From NCBI GenBank assembly GCA_039707465.1, contig CM077645.1:145259503-145323502 (forward strand): DNA of 64,000 nt, written 5' to 3'. Shown one piece after another: positions 11,650 to 22,899 of this stretch. Each line of letters begins with the position of its first letter. Position 1 is the stretch's first letter. A program made the translations under genes and the position numbers. Source of the DNA: Rhabdophis nuchalis (taxonomy: Eukaryota; Chordata; Lepidosauria; Squamata; Natricidae). Under the pieces are notes generated by a model. That model had not been told where the DNA came from. It did no database searches and was given only the letters and a program-made list of their open reading frames with translations.

Positions 11650-11988
11650 GGTGGTCTGTAGGTTACCAACAGTCCTTCAGTGACTCTTTAACCTTGCAAT
11701 GATGCGCAACAAGGAGGACTTACAACTTGCCCTCTGAGTTCTGTCCCCATGGCCACATGCTCACAATTTCCAACATTCCCTGCTAAATTCCCATAGTCAA
11801 TGGGGAAGCCAGCAGGAAGCTGGAAGTCGAAGACACCTAAGTCTTTGCTTAACAACCCGCATAATCCACACTTAATGATGGCAACCAGGACTGCCAGAAT
11901 TGCCTTCACACTTTTTATGACTGTATCGCTTAGTGATGACAATCCCAGTTTTAATGGCTGTTGTAACTCTAAGACTGCTTGTATGTAG
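11650..11988. mobile_element. Degraded TA-MITE (CAGGTAGTCC family)
   Basis: The internal sequence 'caatggggaagccagcagg', 'cttaacaac' and 'tttatgactgt' matches the family at 4126 and 44753. It ends near 'gactgcttgta'. The boundaries are approximate and it is diverged. Confidence 0.5.
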
Positions 11989-12326
11989 TAAAAATACAGT
12001 ATAAAGAATAAAAAATATTTGCCAAAACGCCCACATGTTTTCATTAGTTTATTAATATCAATTACACATTTTACTACAACTAAATGGTTGGTCTCATCTG
12101 ACAAAACCCCTTAAACATTTTTTCTTGACGTAACCTCATTCTCTGTAGAGAAAAAAGCATGGGCTTTTATAAAACAATACAAACCTCTCTACAATGCATG
12201 TAAATGCATAAAGAAGTAAAGACTTGTAAACACTGTGAGTCTGCAAATATTAATGTTTCTCTATATTTCAGATGTTTGAATGGAGGATGAAATAATGAGA
12301 ATATTTATTGAAATGATGAGCCCTTG

Positions 12327-12466
12327 ATGCTCTCTGACCTTGGCTGTTTTCTTGCAGACTTTTCATTACCTAAAGTAGGTAACATCATCAGTCCTGCACT
12401 GTTGATGTCACCCAATTTAGGTAGTGAAATATCTCAAGAAAACAACCAAGCTCAGAGGGCATGGCG
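12327..12466. repeat. Inverted repeat built from two Penelope-like 3' tails
   Basis: The left arm ('tgctctctgaccttggctg' ... 'ggtaacatcatcagtcc') and the right arm ('tgcactgttgatgtcaccc' ... 'aaccaagctcagagggca') are reverse complements over about 65-70 bp with moderate divergence. A single copy of the same tail sits at about 31970-32035 next to a GIY-YIG remnant. The structure suggests two oppositely oriented element ends. Confidence 0.75.
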
Positions 12467-13156
12467 GATGAAACACAATAATTTGCCTATATACAGTACT
12501 TACAATGTATTTATGGCAGAAGCAAAATGTCAAAGCAGGAATAATAATAGTCTTTCATTCTCAGCTCCACCCCTTTCTTCTTATCACCTGGCAGAAGCAA
12601 GACTAACACTCAAAAAGTTGAAAAATGGAATGCATCCTAACATTTTCCAATTGTGGGACATTGATGGGAGCTCTCTTTCCTTAAGGGAAGCCATGGCTGC
12701 TCCGTTCAATAATATCTACTCAAGTCATCCTGCAAAAAAAATAAAATCGCAGAAAAGTAACAGTAGCATACTTAATTGGTTTTCTTACTAAAAGTAGAAG
12801 TAAAACAACGATAGGAGGAAGAATAGAAGAACTCTGCTTAGGAAATAAAGAGATGAAATGTGGGTAGAATTTGGGAAGCAGCTGTATACTTCACTTAGCC
12901 CTTTATTGTTTGTGCTGGCTTAGAAGAGCTCCAAGGTTTCAGGCACAGGTGTTTTCCGGATGTGGCTGTAAACGTTGGAATTTACTTTGGAGTTTTAGAA
13001 TTTCTATTGGGCAATGGATTGCAAGGATCAAAGAGAAGAAAGCATTCCCAGAAGCAAGAAGGCAAAAGAAAAGCTTAGAGATTGTCCACAAATGGAGCAC
13101 TGAAACAAGGGGCCAGTCCGTCTGTCCCCTACCTCTCCAGGACATTTATAGAATGC

Positions 13157-13690
13157 CATAGAATACAATAGAATAAAATTCTTTATTGGCTAAATGTGAT
13201 TGGACACATAAGGAATTTGTCTTTGGTGCATATGCCCTCAGTGTGCATAAAAGAAAAGATACATTTGTCACGAATTATAAGGTACAACACTTAATGATAG
13301 TCATACGGTACAAATAAGCAATCAAAACATACTAGGAAACAATCAATATAAATCGTAAGGATACAAGCAACAAAGTTATAGTCATACAGTCGTAAGTGGG
13401 AGGAGATGGGAGATAGGAACAATGAGAAGATTAATAGTAATCGTAATGCAGCCTTAGTGAATAGATTGACAATGGTGAGGGAAGTATTTGTTTAGAAGAG
13501 TGATGGCATTCGGGGGGGGGGGAACTGTCCTTGTGTCTAGTTGTTCTGGTGTGCAGTGCTCTATAGCGTCATTTTGAGGGTAGGAGTTGAAACAATTTAT
13601 GTCCAGGATGTGAGGGGTCTGTAAATATTTTCACAGCCCTCTTTTTGACTCGTTTAACCATCTCTGCAGATACTCTCCGGGTTCAGAACT
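13157..13690 (-). mobile_element. LINE 3' end (L2/Rex1-like), antisense
   Basis: On the minus strand, decayed coding matches the ORF2 C-terminal pattern '...DPxHPGHKLFQLLP... RALHTRTTR' seen in L2/Rex-type LINEs. It is followed by a 3' UTR ('ggacataaggaatttgtctttgg' read on the plus strand) and an (AATAG)-like tail at 13157-13190. A G10 run lies at about 13512. Clade assignment is tentative. Confidence 0.55.
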
Positions 13691-14671
13691 TCATACTGGG
13701 CATTCTCCTCCTTTCTTTCCTCCTCCTCTCCTTATTTTACCCTTCTATCTCTGTGAGAGGATATCTTCAAATTCTTCCTGCTCCCTACTGAGAAAATCTA
13801 GGCAGAACCCGACTTTCCTTTGATGCAGCAATACAGAGGGAGAGATTATGGTAAAATGGCAGGAGGACAAGTAGAGAAGTAACAAGCAAAATAAAGATTT
13901 TCCAGGAGGATCATCCATCACTTGGCAATATTGCATATTCTTTGCTTGGGGAAAAAGCTATAGTTCATTCCTGGCAGCTCCAGATTCGTCCTAGAGCTGC
14001 TGACAATTGACACAATCAAGGCTTCCTTGCTACGATTTTCCTCAGATATGTTGAAATACAGTTCCCAACATCTCCAAGCTTATGAAGCTAAATAAACTAA
14101 CTTTGCCGCAGCTTTGTATGTTCTATCATTAGTAGTCACATCAAACCCTTGCTTCCGAGCTCAATGGATTCAGACATCACATTAAACCATACTTTAATTT
14201 GTTTAATTTGTGATTTTGAGTGAGTGTGTTATTTAAGTGTAACGTAGTGCTTTATTCTAGTCACTGATCAGAATTCTGATGAGTTTTATAGGCAATATAA
14301 CAAATTTTTGTCATTTTCAAGGATGCTGAATTATAGTAAATAAATTATAATTTCCTCAGTTCTTCACCAAATAAGACGTTATGTCGGAATGTGCCCTTGT
14401 GTCCTTAGACAAGTAATATTTAAATTCATCAATTAATTACTATTTACAGATCTTATTTAATGCTTTGAACCATGATTAAAATAATATATAATAATATAAT
14501 AATAATAATAATAATAATATATTTAATTTGTAGAACCGCTCCCTCTCCCCACAGGGACTCGGGGCGGTGCACAGGACAAAATAAAACAATAAATATACAG
14601 ACATAGAATAAAAACGAATTAAATATAACACCTGTGCTAAAATCCCATTAAACACTAAAATACCCAATAAT

Positions 14672-15763
14672 TTAAATAAAGACCCTATAGCCGGCCAAGC
14701 AGAAAAGATGTGTTTTTAGTTTCAGACGGAAGGAGCGGAGGTCCGTGGTTGTCCTAATATCGGGGGGAAGGTCGTTCCAGAGGGCAGGGCCCGCCACAGA
14801 GAGCGCCCTTCCCCTGGGCGTCGCCCGCTGACAGAGTCTAGTGGACGGCACCCGGAGAAGCCCCTCTCTGTGGGAGCGAATCGGCCGTGAAGATGTGTGA
14901 GGCAGGATCCGATCCCGCAGATAGCTAGGCCCCGAGCTATGGAGCGCTTTAAAGATGATAACTAACACCTTGAAGCGCACCCGGAAGACAACAGGCAGCC
15001 AGTGCAGCTCGCGCAAGAGCGGTGTTACGTGGGTAGACCTAACGGTTCCCATAATTGCTCGCGCGGCTGCGTTCTGGACCAACTGAAGTCTCCGGGTGCA
15101 CCTCAAGGGGAGCCCCATGTAGAGAGAGTTACAATAGTCCAATTGGGATGTCACGAGTGCATGAGTGACTGTGCGAAGGGCGTCCCGATCCAATAGGGGG
15201 CGCAATTGGCGAACCAGGCGAACCTGGTAAAATGCCCTCCTGGCCACGGCTGTCACTTGATCTTCCATGGACAGCCGGGCATCCAAGAGGACACCCAAAT
15301 TGCGCACCCCATCCACAGGGGCAAGATGTTCACCCCCTATGGCCAGAGTTGGAGTAATCTGGCTGAACCGGGGTGCCGGAAACCACAGCCACTCAGTCTT
15401 GGACGGGTTGAGCTTGAGTTTGTTACTACCCATCCAGATCCGTACGGCTTCCAGGCACTGGCACATCACCACTACGGCATCGTTGGGGTGGTTTGGGGTA
15501 GATATATACAGCTGAGTATCATCAGCGTAGAGATGGTACTCTACCCCAAAACCACGGATGATCTCACCCAGCGGTTTCATATATGTGTTGAACAGGAGAG
15601 GCGAGAGAACCGACCCCTGAGGCACCCCACAAGTGAGGGGTCTCGAGGTCGACCTCTGCTCTCCTGCCAACACAAATTGCGATCGGCCAGAGAGGTAGGA
15701 GGAGAACCGTAAAACGGTGCCTCCCACCCCCAACCCCCCCCAGCCGATGCAATAGGATACCAT
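14672..15763 (-). pseudogene. CR1 ORF2, reverse transcriptase palm/thumb and C-terminus
   Basis: This frame holds FSSYLSGRSQFVLAGEQRS, CGVPQGSVLSPLLFNTYM and the catalytic HLYADDTQLYIS box (YADD). These are followed by thumb sequence and the C-terminal block RGRALSVAGPALWNDLPPD that recurs in every CR1 copy here. The upstream RT motifs are in a different frame (15564-17246), so a frameshift at about 15720-15760, in a C/G-rich stretch (ccccaaccccccccag), separates the two. The product would be a LINE RT acting by target-primed reverse transcription. Here it is a dead intronic copy, antisense to nothing but in the same orientation as WRNIP1. Confidence 0.9.
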
Positions 15764-17490
15764 GGTCGATGGTATCGAAAGCCGCCGAGAGGTCTAATAG
15801 GACCAGGATGGAGGAACAACCCCCATCTCTGGCCCTCCAGAGATCATCGACCAACGCGACCAATGCCGTCTCGGTGCTATGCCCGGGCCGAAAGCCGGAC
15901 TGGCGCGGGTCTAGATAATCAACTTCCTCCAGGTGATGGGGAAACTGTTGTGCCACCACACTCTCAACAACCTTTGCCAAAAAGGGAAGGTTGGAGACTG
16001 GACGATAGTTGGTTAATAAAGCTGGATCCAAAGAGGGCTTCTTAAGGAGGGGCCTCACCATAGCCTCTTTTAGGGAAGCAGGCAAGGAACCCTCACTTAA
16101 GGATGCGTTGAAAACCTCTTGGAGCCAGCCTCGTGTTACCTCCCAGGATGCCAGTACAAGCCAGGAGGGACACGGGTCCAATAAACATGTGGTGGCTCGC
16201 AGTCGCCCACGAAACCTGTCCATATCCTCGGAAGCAACGGAGTCAAACTCCTCCCAAACAAAATCTGCCTCGTGGCATCCCAAAGGGCCATCAATGGGGG
16301 CTAGCTCATTCTGTATCTGAGCGATTTTCTCCTGCAGAAAAGTCACAAATTCCTCTGCTCTACCCTGTAACGGGGCTTCCCGCACCCTCTGTTGAAGGAG
16401 GGAGCGGGTCACCCTAAACAGGGCGGCAGGGCGGTTTTCTGCGGATGCTATGAGAGTGGCACAATGATGATGTTTGGCCACTCTCAGCGCCACAATGTAA
16501 GTCCGTAAATGGGCTCTTACCTGTGTCCGGTCAGATTCGGAGCGAGTAGACCTCCATCTTCTCTCTAGGCATCTCTTGCGGCGTTTCATCACCCTCAGCT
16601 CCTCGGTAAACAAAGGAGCCAGGGCGGTTCGCCGCCGCAGGAGAGGCCGCAAGGGCGCGACCCGATCCAAGGCTCCCGTGGCCGCAGTATTCCATGCGGC
16701 CACGAGGTCCTCCATCGGGGCGCGGGTCAGGGATACAGGAAATGGCCCAAGCGCCGTCTGGAACCCATCAGGGTCCATCAGGCGCCTGGGGCGGAACCAG
16801 ATAGGAGAATGTGGTTCCACCTCCCCGCGGAGGGGAGCAGCGGTCGGAAGGTCGAGCCGGAGAAGTGAGTGGTCTGACCATGACAAGGGTGTGATGACTA
16901 TATCCCCTATACCCAGATCACTCTTCCATTGGCCTGAGACAAAGATGAGATCCGGTGTATGTCCACCCTCGTGGGTGGGGCCCTGAATTAGTTGGGTCAG
17001 GTCCATGGCCGTCATGGAGGCCATGAACTCCCAAGCTACCTCGGATGATTCGCCCAACGATGGCAGATTAAAGTCCCCCATGACTAAAAGTCTGGGGGTC
17101 TCAACTGCCACCGTAGCGATCACCTCCAGGAGCTCGGGCAGGGCTGCTGCTACATAGCGGGGAGCCAGGTATACAACCAGCAAGCCCAACTGCCTCCCTA
17201 GGCCCCACTTCACGCAGAGGGACTCACAACCGGTGGTCTGTGGCACAATGGTCTCTCTCGGCTCAAGACCTTCCTTAATAATGACCGCTACCCCACCAAC
17301 CCTACCACCACCCCTACCTAGACCGCTACCCCACCACCCCTACCTAGGGCCCGTGGCTGATGAAAAGCGCGGTAACCTGGTGGGCACATTTCAACGAGGG
17401 GGAGTCCTCCCTCGTGGCCCAACCAGGTCTCCGCAATTCCTACCAGGTCCGGCTCCCCCTCTGACACAAGGTCATAAACGAGGGGGGCTT
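15740..17490 (-). pseudogene. CR1 ORF2, endonuclease and N-terminal RT
   Basis: An open frame of about 500 codons (to 17246) plus a broken N-terminal extension encodes an APE-type endonuclease and the RT fingers. Endonuclease features are ETWLGHEGG (extension), LLVMGDFNLPS with the D-F-N catalytic triplet, and SWSDHSLLRLDL with the SDH motif. The RT part has NYRPVSNLPFLAKVVE, DPRQSGFRPGHSTETAL and LLDLSAAFDTIDH. A partial tandem duplication of a 'gtaggggtggtgg' segment at 17285-17345 introduces a stop and breaks the N-terminus. ORF1 is absent, so the copy is 5'-truncated. Confidence 0.9.
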
Positions 17491-17528
17491 TGTTGCCAAG
17501 CAGAAAAGATGTGTTTTTATTTCATGCT

Positions 17529-17573
17529 TTCACAGCATGAAATCAAAATGAATGATTTCATGCTGTGTGAACC
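17529..17573. repeat. Short hairpin at CR1 5' junction
   Basis: 'ttcacagcatgaaatca' and 'tgatttcatgctgtgtgaa' form an inverted repeat with a short AT-rich loop. It lies immediately outside the chimeric 5' end of the CR1. Confidence 0.7.
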
Positions 17574-18194
17574 CAATATAGAGCTGCACTCACCATACTG
17601 TAACCAAATTGGGAGTTAAATAAAATGACAAGTGTTGCCATAAAATTCTGTGACATATAAACCCAGTTTGGCTTTTCTATAAGATAAGATTAAACAAGAT
17701 TGGTTTGATGCCAATTTAGCCAGTGTACATATGTATATGTGTGTATCTGTGCATGTGATTTAAAATAAATCCAGATTATTTAATCTACTTGCAACAGTTT
17801 AATTTTCCTGCAAATTGAATCCCATTTGGGTGAAAGGCAAGGAAGTTCCAGCTGCTTTGAGTTCTGGAAGGAACCTCCAGGGAGAATGGGGTGGTCTTAA
17901 AAATATGAGTTCACATGTTTCTTTCTGACAATAAACAGAAGGGAAATTTGCAGCTAATGGTTTCCAGATAAAATCTAGTCCAATATGACTTTTATATTAG
18001 TATTTTATTCAGTACTAAGGAAATCAAAACCTATTTAATTTTCTGCCTCATGGGTTTCAGAGATGCTGAATCCTAACTATGATGCATTTATTTATTTAAC
18101 TGATTTATAGAGTCACAGCAGCCCACTTTGAGCTGCACACAAAGATTAAATCAATCATAACAATATAAATCCATAACACCCCAGTTAAATCAAC

Positions 18195-18954
18195 AGACGT
18201 AGTCCTCGCCTTACAACTATATTTGTTTAGTGACCATTCAGTTACAATGGCCCTGGAAAAAGTTGTAATATTCAGTTACAATTTATGACTGTTTTTCACA
18301 CTTATGACCCTTGTGACATTTCCATAGCCACGTCATCAAAATTCAGGGGCTTGGGAACGACATATGACAGTTCCCCTGTCCGGTGGTGAGATTCAATTTT
18401 TTTTTACTACCAGTTCTGTGAGTGTGGCTTGGCAGACTTGGCTTGGCTTGTTGGGCTTGGCAGGGGAAGGATTCTGTAAAATCTCCATTCCCTCCCTACT
18501 TCAGGGGAAGGATACTGTAAAATCTCCATTCCCTCCCCACTCCCGGGGAAGGTTACTGCAAAATCCCCATTCCCTCCCAATCAGCTGGGACTCAGGAGGC
18601 AGAGAAGAGATGGGGGCAGGGCCAGCCAAAGGTGGTATTTACTGGTTCTCCAAACTACTCAAAATTTCTACTATTGATTCTCCAGAACTGGTCAGAACCT
18701 GCTGAATACCACCTCTGGCCCTGTCCCAATATCATGTGATCACCATTTATAATTTTTCCAGCCTTCTTCTGACAAACAAGACAATAGGGGAAGCCAGATT
18801 CACTTAATGGTCATATGATTCACTTAACTGCAATGAATCCCTTAACAACCGTGATAACAAAAGGTCATAAAATGGGGAAAACTCACTGAACAACTGTCAT
18901 GCTTAGTAATGGAGATTTTGAGCTTAACTATGGTCATAAGTCAAGGATTCTCTG
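18195..18954. mobile_element. TA-MITE (CAGGTAGTCC family) split by a hAT
   Basis: Left part at 18195-18372 ('acgtagtcctcgccttac') and right part at 18726-18954 ('cacttaacaac... tcaaggattctctg') are the two halves of one family member. The hAT at 18381-18717 is nested inside. Confidence 0.75.
18381..18717. mobile_element. hAT MITE (CAGNGGTGGTATTCA family)
   Basis: It starts CGGTGGTGAGATTCA and ends TGAATACCACCTCTG, with TSDs cccctgtc/gccctgtc. The interior contains three near-repeats of 'aatctccattccctcc'. It is inserted in the older TA-MITE. Confidence 0.85.
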
Positions 18955-19383
18955 CAATCCCCCAAACAAAAAGTCATATCACCAACAGAGCTTGTTCCTG
19001 GCCCAAATGCCTGAGGAACAGACAGATCTACAATGCCTTGTGGAATGCTAATAGGTCACTGCCATCCCAATCTTAGGCTAGAGTGGGTATAGCCATAGAC
19101 TTCAGGGTCTAGTAAGCTAGAATAGTTTAATAAAACAGACTAGAACTGTGCTAGACTTTGTAAGCCAAGTAGAAATAATGGGGGACAAATTGTCTTGTAG
19201 GACAAATAGCATGGTCCTGTATGTAGGGCTTTATAGGTAAACCGAATGTTATATGTAGTGTTAGTTCAAACAAATGGATGGACAGGCTTTTCAAATTAGG
19301 AATAGGTTACCTAATTGTATTTAGAATACCAGTAAACACCCTATTACTCTTTATGAAACTCCTAAAAAAGGCCCTGCCCACCC

Positions 19384-19403
19384 GGGGGGGGGGGGGGGGG
19401 GGG
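19384..19403. repeat. Poly(G) run, 20 nt
   Basis: Twenty consecutive G residues follow CCC. The run directly abuts the 5' end of the L1-ORF1-type relic and is capable of G-quadruplex formation. Confidence 0.95.
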
Positions 19404-19695
19404 AGGAAGAAGACATAATAGCAAAGAGACTCAGATCTCAAAAATAATTAACTTAGAATTACTGTAATTCCTGAAAAGGATGTTAATGTAAAACTAAAGA
19501 TTGAATGTATGAATTTTAAAATGTGATATACTCGTATATTACCACTATTTACTTAACAACATGCTGTATGAAGACCCGGATGTAACCACCATTTCTGACA
19601 TGGAAGCTCTAAAATATATATTGTAAACCCTACATACCCTTTTCCCTCATTATAATTTGTAAAACCAATAAAATTCTTTTGGCCAAAAAAAAAAA
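19404..19695 (+). mobile_element. L1 ORF1-end + 3' UTR retroposon (HAL1-like), copy C
   Basis: It begins with the last codons of an L1 ORF1 (EEEDIIAKRLRSQK then stop). About 240 bp of UTR follows, containing 'gaagacccggatgtaacc' and ending 'gtaaaaccaataaaa' and poly(A)14. The terminal peptide and tail signal match copy A at 50948-52073 (DSIAKRLRSKK, 'gtaaaaccaataaaact'). No ORF2 sequence intervenes. The UTR is much more diverged than between copies A and B, so this is an older subfamily. It is 5'-truncated at the poly(G). Confidence 0.75.
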
Positions 19696-20568
19696 AAAGT
19701 AGTCAGAATAAACATACTTGAGAAAGAATTTTTGGCTGGGCTCCCGTAACAAGATGAGTTATGGTTTCCTTAATCATAACATGCTAAATAGACCACTATA
19801 TTCTGAAATTACATAACTATTAACTTACAGTATAAACTATGGTTTTACACACCAAAACAATTAGGCACCCAGGCTACATTAAACCAAACCAAACGTCATT
19901 GTGGCTTAAGAAAATATGGTGAATCCATTTTTACAAAGACACTATGATAAAATTCCTTGGCTTTTTGTTTTTCAGCAGTGTTTTATAATTAGACCACAAA
20001 ATAATCCAGAATCATTTCAAGGGAAAGGGAAAAGGCAATACAATCTACTACTAGAACTTTTTCCTTAGGACTAAAATATATTTTGTATCCCAAATGACAA
20101 AGTATTTTTTTTAGTTCAAATAAGCCACATAGACAATTGTTTCTGTCCAGGTTTTGAATAGTTGCTAATTCTGTATGGTACCTAATGTTTCCAGAACCAA
20201 AATTGAGTAAATTTATACCCCTGTTGTAAAACATAAGTCAATCCATAAGCTTACATGAACAGTACATCGTACTAAAGGGCTTAGTCTCAGGAATCTGTGT
20301 ATATTTCTGCAGTCTTAATTAATTAAAGCAACAGGTGTAAGACCTGATTTTTAAAAAGGGAGGTTTTTTTAAAGACTCATAAATAGATTGTAAGCAGAGA
20401 GATTGTAAGGAGAGAGGAGCTGCTACAGTATTGTATAACAGCTAGCATTCTCAATTCCACCATGATAAAATTTCACATGCAAGGAAAAATATTTGCAGAT
20501 TTAGTTTTCTATAATCATACATAGGGAATTGTGTAATACAAACCCTGTGTACAACACATTATCTAAAT

Positions 20569-20703
20569 CAGTGTTTCTCAACCTTGGCAACTTTAAGTCC
20601 TATGGACTTCAACTCCCAGAATCCCCCAGCCAGCATAGCTGGCTGGGGAATTCTGAGAGTTGAAATCCACAGGACTTAAAGTCGCCAAGGGTGAGAAACA
20701 CTG
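20569..20703. mobile_element. hAT fold-back MITE, 135 bp
   Basis: It starts CAGTGTTTCTCAACC and ends GGTGAGAAACACTG. Long inverted arms meet at 'ccagccagcatagctggctgg'. Perfect TSDs atctaaat lie at 20561-20568 and 20704-20711. Its length equals that of the copy at 1483-1617. Confidence 0.93.
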
Positions 20704-21635
20704 ATCTAAATGAAGTAACACTTTTATTCCCAGCCTAACCATGATACCGACGTGTATCTGAAAATATTTTAAAAAGTAATGTCATATCATTCTTTCCCCT
20801 TGGTACAGTATTAAAAATTTAAATGTTCACTGGAAGTTACAGAGCAGGAATCAACTCTTTGCTCTAACATGATATTTAGTGCTAATTAAATCTAACAAAA
20901 GGGCATTCTTGCACTCTGTCCAAGATCAGCTTTCTCCACTATGATACATTCCAGATGTGGACTTTCTACATGCATAATCCTGTAGCAAACAACATCTCTT
21001 TCTCTTACTATAATTTGCGCGCCATTTAGACCTCTGCTGGCAATGGATTCAGAAAGCAAACCATGATCCATCCAAAAATTTACCCACTTTAACACCAGCA
21101 AATACCCACACAGAGGTAGCTTCCATTTTGTGGGATACCTTACTGGTTAAAACTCATTTAGAATCCACTTTTACTCAGCGCTTTACTAACTTTTAGTAAT
21201 CATTGGTCAATTGCAGCAATCCTGTGTGGCCAACAGCTGCTTCCTGCTTTTAGTTCTCTTGGAGAGACAGGGAGAGAGGGACAGGGACCAGGGAACTGCA
21301 TTTATTACATAGGTTTGCTTCCAGTTTTGAGGAAGGTGGGGCTGAACGGTCTGCAGACGAGCGCTGCATTCATTTCACAGCATCATTGCCAACATTCCCA
21401 GGCAACCAGCTGGAAAAGCCATTCTGTAAAATAGAGGCGAACTGAACCAAGGGCTGCCATGCTAAATTAAGGGTGTTAAGCACTGCACTCTAGACCTGCA
21501 TTGCTGTGTATCCTGTTCTATCAGCTGCAGGTACTCATTTCCAAAATAACAGTCAAAGAGCACTAAGTGGGCAATATTTAGCATTACGGTTTGCATTTGC
21601 TAACTACTAAAAGCACATCACGTATATTAACGGAA

Positions 21636-21704
21636 TAACAGAGTTGGAAGGGATCTTGGAGGATTTCTAGTCCAACCCTCCTGCTCAAGCAGATGTGCCT
21701 ATAT
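21636..21704 (-). mobile_element. CR1 3' UTR fragment
   Basis: 'acagagttggaagggatctt' and 'tagtccaaccctcctgctc' match the reverse complement of the CR1 3' end at 55440-55510. It is interrupted by the hAT starting at 21705. Confidence 0.75.
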
Positions 21705-22144
21705 CAGTGATGGTTAGTCTTTTTGTTCTTGTGTGCCGAAATCTCTCTCTCGCACGCGACAGCACACACACGTGTGCTCACACCTACAATGCATGTGCCC
21801 CCCCTGTGCATATGTGCATGACCTCCCCCTTTGTGCTCCCCCTGTCCATGTATGCACACGACCCCCTGCGTTCCACCTGCACATGGTCACAGCCCACCCT
21901 CCATGCCCCGTTTTAAGCCTCCTGGGAGCAAAAACAGGTCGCGGGGGGCACCATACCCCCGCGACCCCATCCCCACACATGCACACATGTGTCCTGCACA
22001 CACAGCAGAGACCCAAAAATCAGCTGGCTGGTGGGAGGTGCACATGCATGAGCGGTGGAGATGAGTTGAGTGATGGCTCGTGTGCCTGCAGTGAAGGCTC
22101 TGTGTGCCACCTGTGGCACGTGTGCCATAGGTTCACCATCACAG
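21705..22144. mobile_element. hAT element (CAGTGATGGCGAACC family), copy 1
   Basis: It starts CAGTGATGGTTAGTC and ends GGTTCACCATCAC. The interior is GC-rich with many 'cacatg/catgtg' steps and generates overlapping spurious ORFs on both strands. It lies directly beside copy 2. Confidence 0.75.
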
Positions 22145-22532
22145 CAGTGATGGCGAACCCTTTTGGCACCAGGTGCCAAAACGGCAGCACTTTGCCTGGG
22201 CCGTGAGCAGGAAGAGGAGCTGTCCAGGGGCCATGTGCATGCCGGAAAATGAATTCCTGGTTTCTGGTGCGCACATGTGCACCAGCCAGCAAGTCTTTCG
22301 GTTATGCATATGCATGTGTATATGCCAATCAGCTGGCTGGCGCACATGCTCCTGCCAGAAAACAAACCACCAGCTCTTCAGATTTGTGGCACTGCCGTAC
22401 ACAAAACTCAGCTGATCATCATGTGCGCATTTGTGCCAGAAGCCCAGAAGATGAACGGGCGATGCCATAGATGCCCGGCAACATGGCTCCATGTGCCACT
22501 TTGGGCATGCGGGCCATAGGTTCGCCATCATG
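22145..22532. mobile_element. hAT element (CAGTGATGGCGAACC family), copy 2, tandem
   Basis: It starts CAGTGATGGCGAACCC and ends GGTTCGCCATCATG. It follows copy 1 directly in the same orientation, so the two form a tandem pair. Internal TGCCA/GCATGTG content is shared with the elements at 54407 and 58229. Confidence 0.75.
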
Positions 22533-22866
22533 GATCTAGGGGAAAAACAGTGAAAATGCAACTCTTCAGCAAACAAAACAAAATGGTGCCGAACAGAATT
22601 TCCAGTTCTGTATTTTAAAACCCAACATTGACAATGGCAGCTGCAGTACAATCATTTTCCTATATTTTATGACAAAAACCTAGCCTAGCATTGGCATTAT
22701 AGTTGAAAGCCATTAATTTAGCCTCAGCAATGCCAATATAACCGTCTCATTGCTCTTTGGCAGGCATGGGAGGAGGAGCTATATAAAAAGGGCACAAAGT
22801 TCAATCAAAATTCAACTGTCAAGCAAAATACAATAAAATAAGTGTTTTATACAAATACAGTACACG

Positions 22867-22898
<32 letters not shown>

Positions 22899-22899
22899 A
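22867..22899. repeat. (GA)n(GACA)n microsatellite
   Basis: Simple dinucleotide then tetranucleotide repeat, uninterrupted. Confidence 0.95.

Larger units (their letters stand above)
14488..17516 (-). mobile_element. CR1 LINE, about 3 kb, near-full ORF2, chimeric 5' end
   Basis: The minus strand carries the CR1 3' UTR and AAT tail at 14488-14670, the RT C-terminal half (14672-15763), the N-terminal RT and endonuclease (15564-17246), and further endonuclease sequence with IAETWLG up to about 17490. It is non-functional: there is at least one frameshift near 15740 and stops in a short tandem duplication at 17285-17345. The rightmost about 25 bp (17492-17516) repeat the element's own 3' coding end. 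Confidence 0.93.

Noticed and set aside
12324..12791. 155-codon plus-strand ORF
   Set aside because: It starts inside the inverted Penelope-like tail and runs into unrelated sequence, with no domain and no splice context.
20892..21101. 69-codon minus-strand ORF with gene-like composition (RGLNGAQIIVRERDV)
   Set aside because: It reads like real protein, but I could not assign a family, splice sites or a repeat. It is mentioned under intron 1 and not called as a gene.
21714..22651. Cluster of overlapping ORFs up to 170 codons on both strands
   Set aside because: All lie in GC-rich, CpG/CATG-rich interiors of two hAT elements. They are Cys/His-rich by composition only and share no domain.
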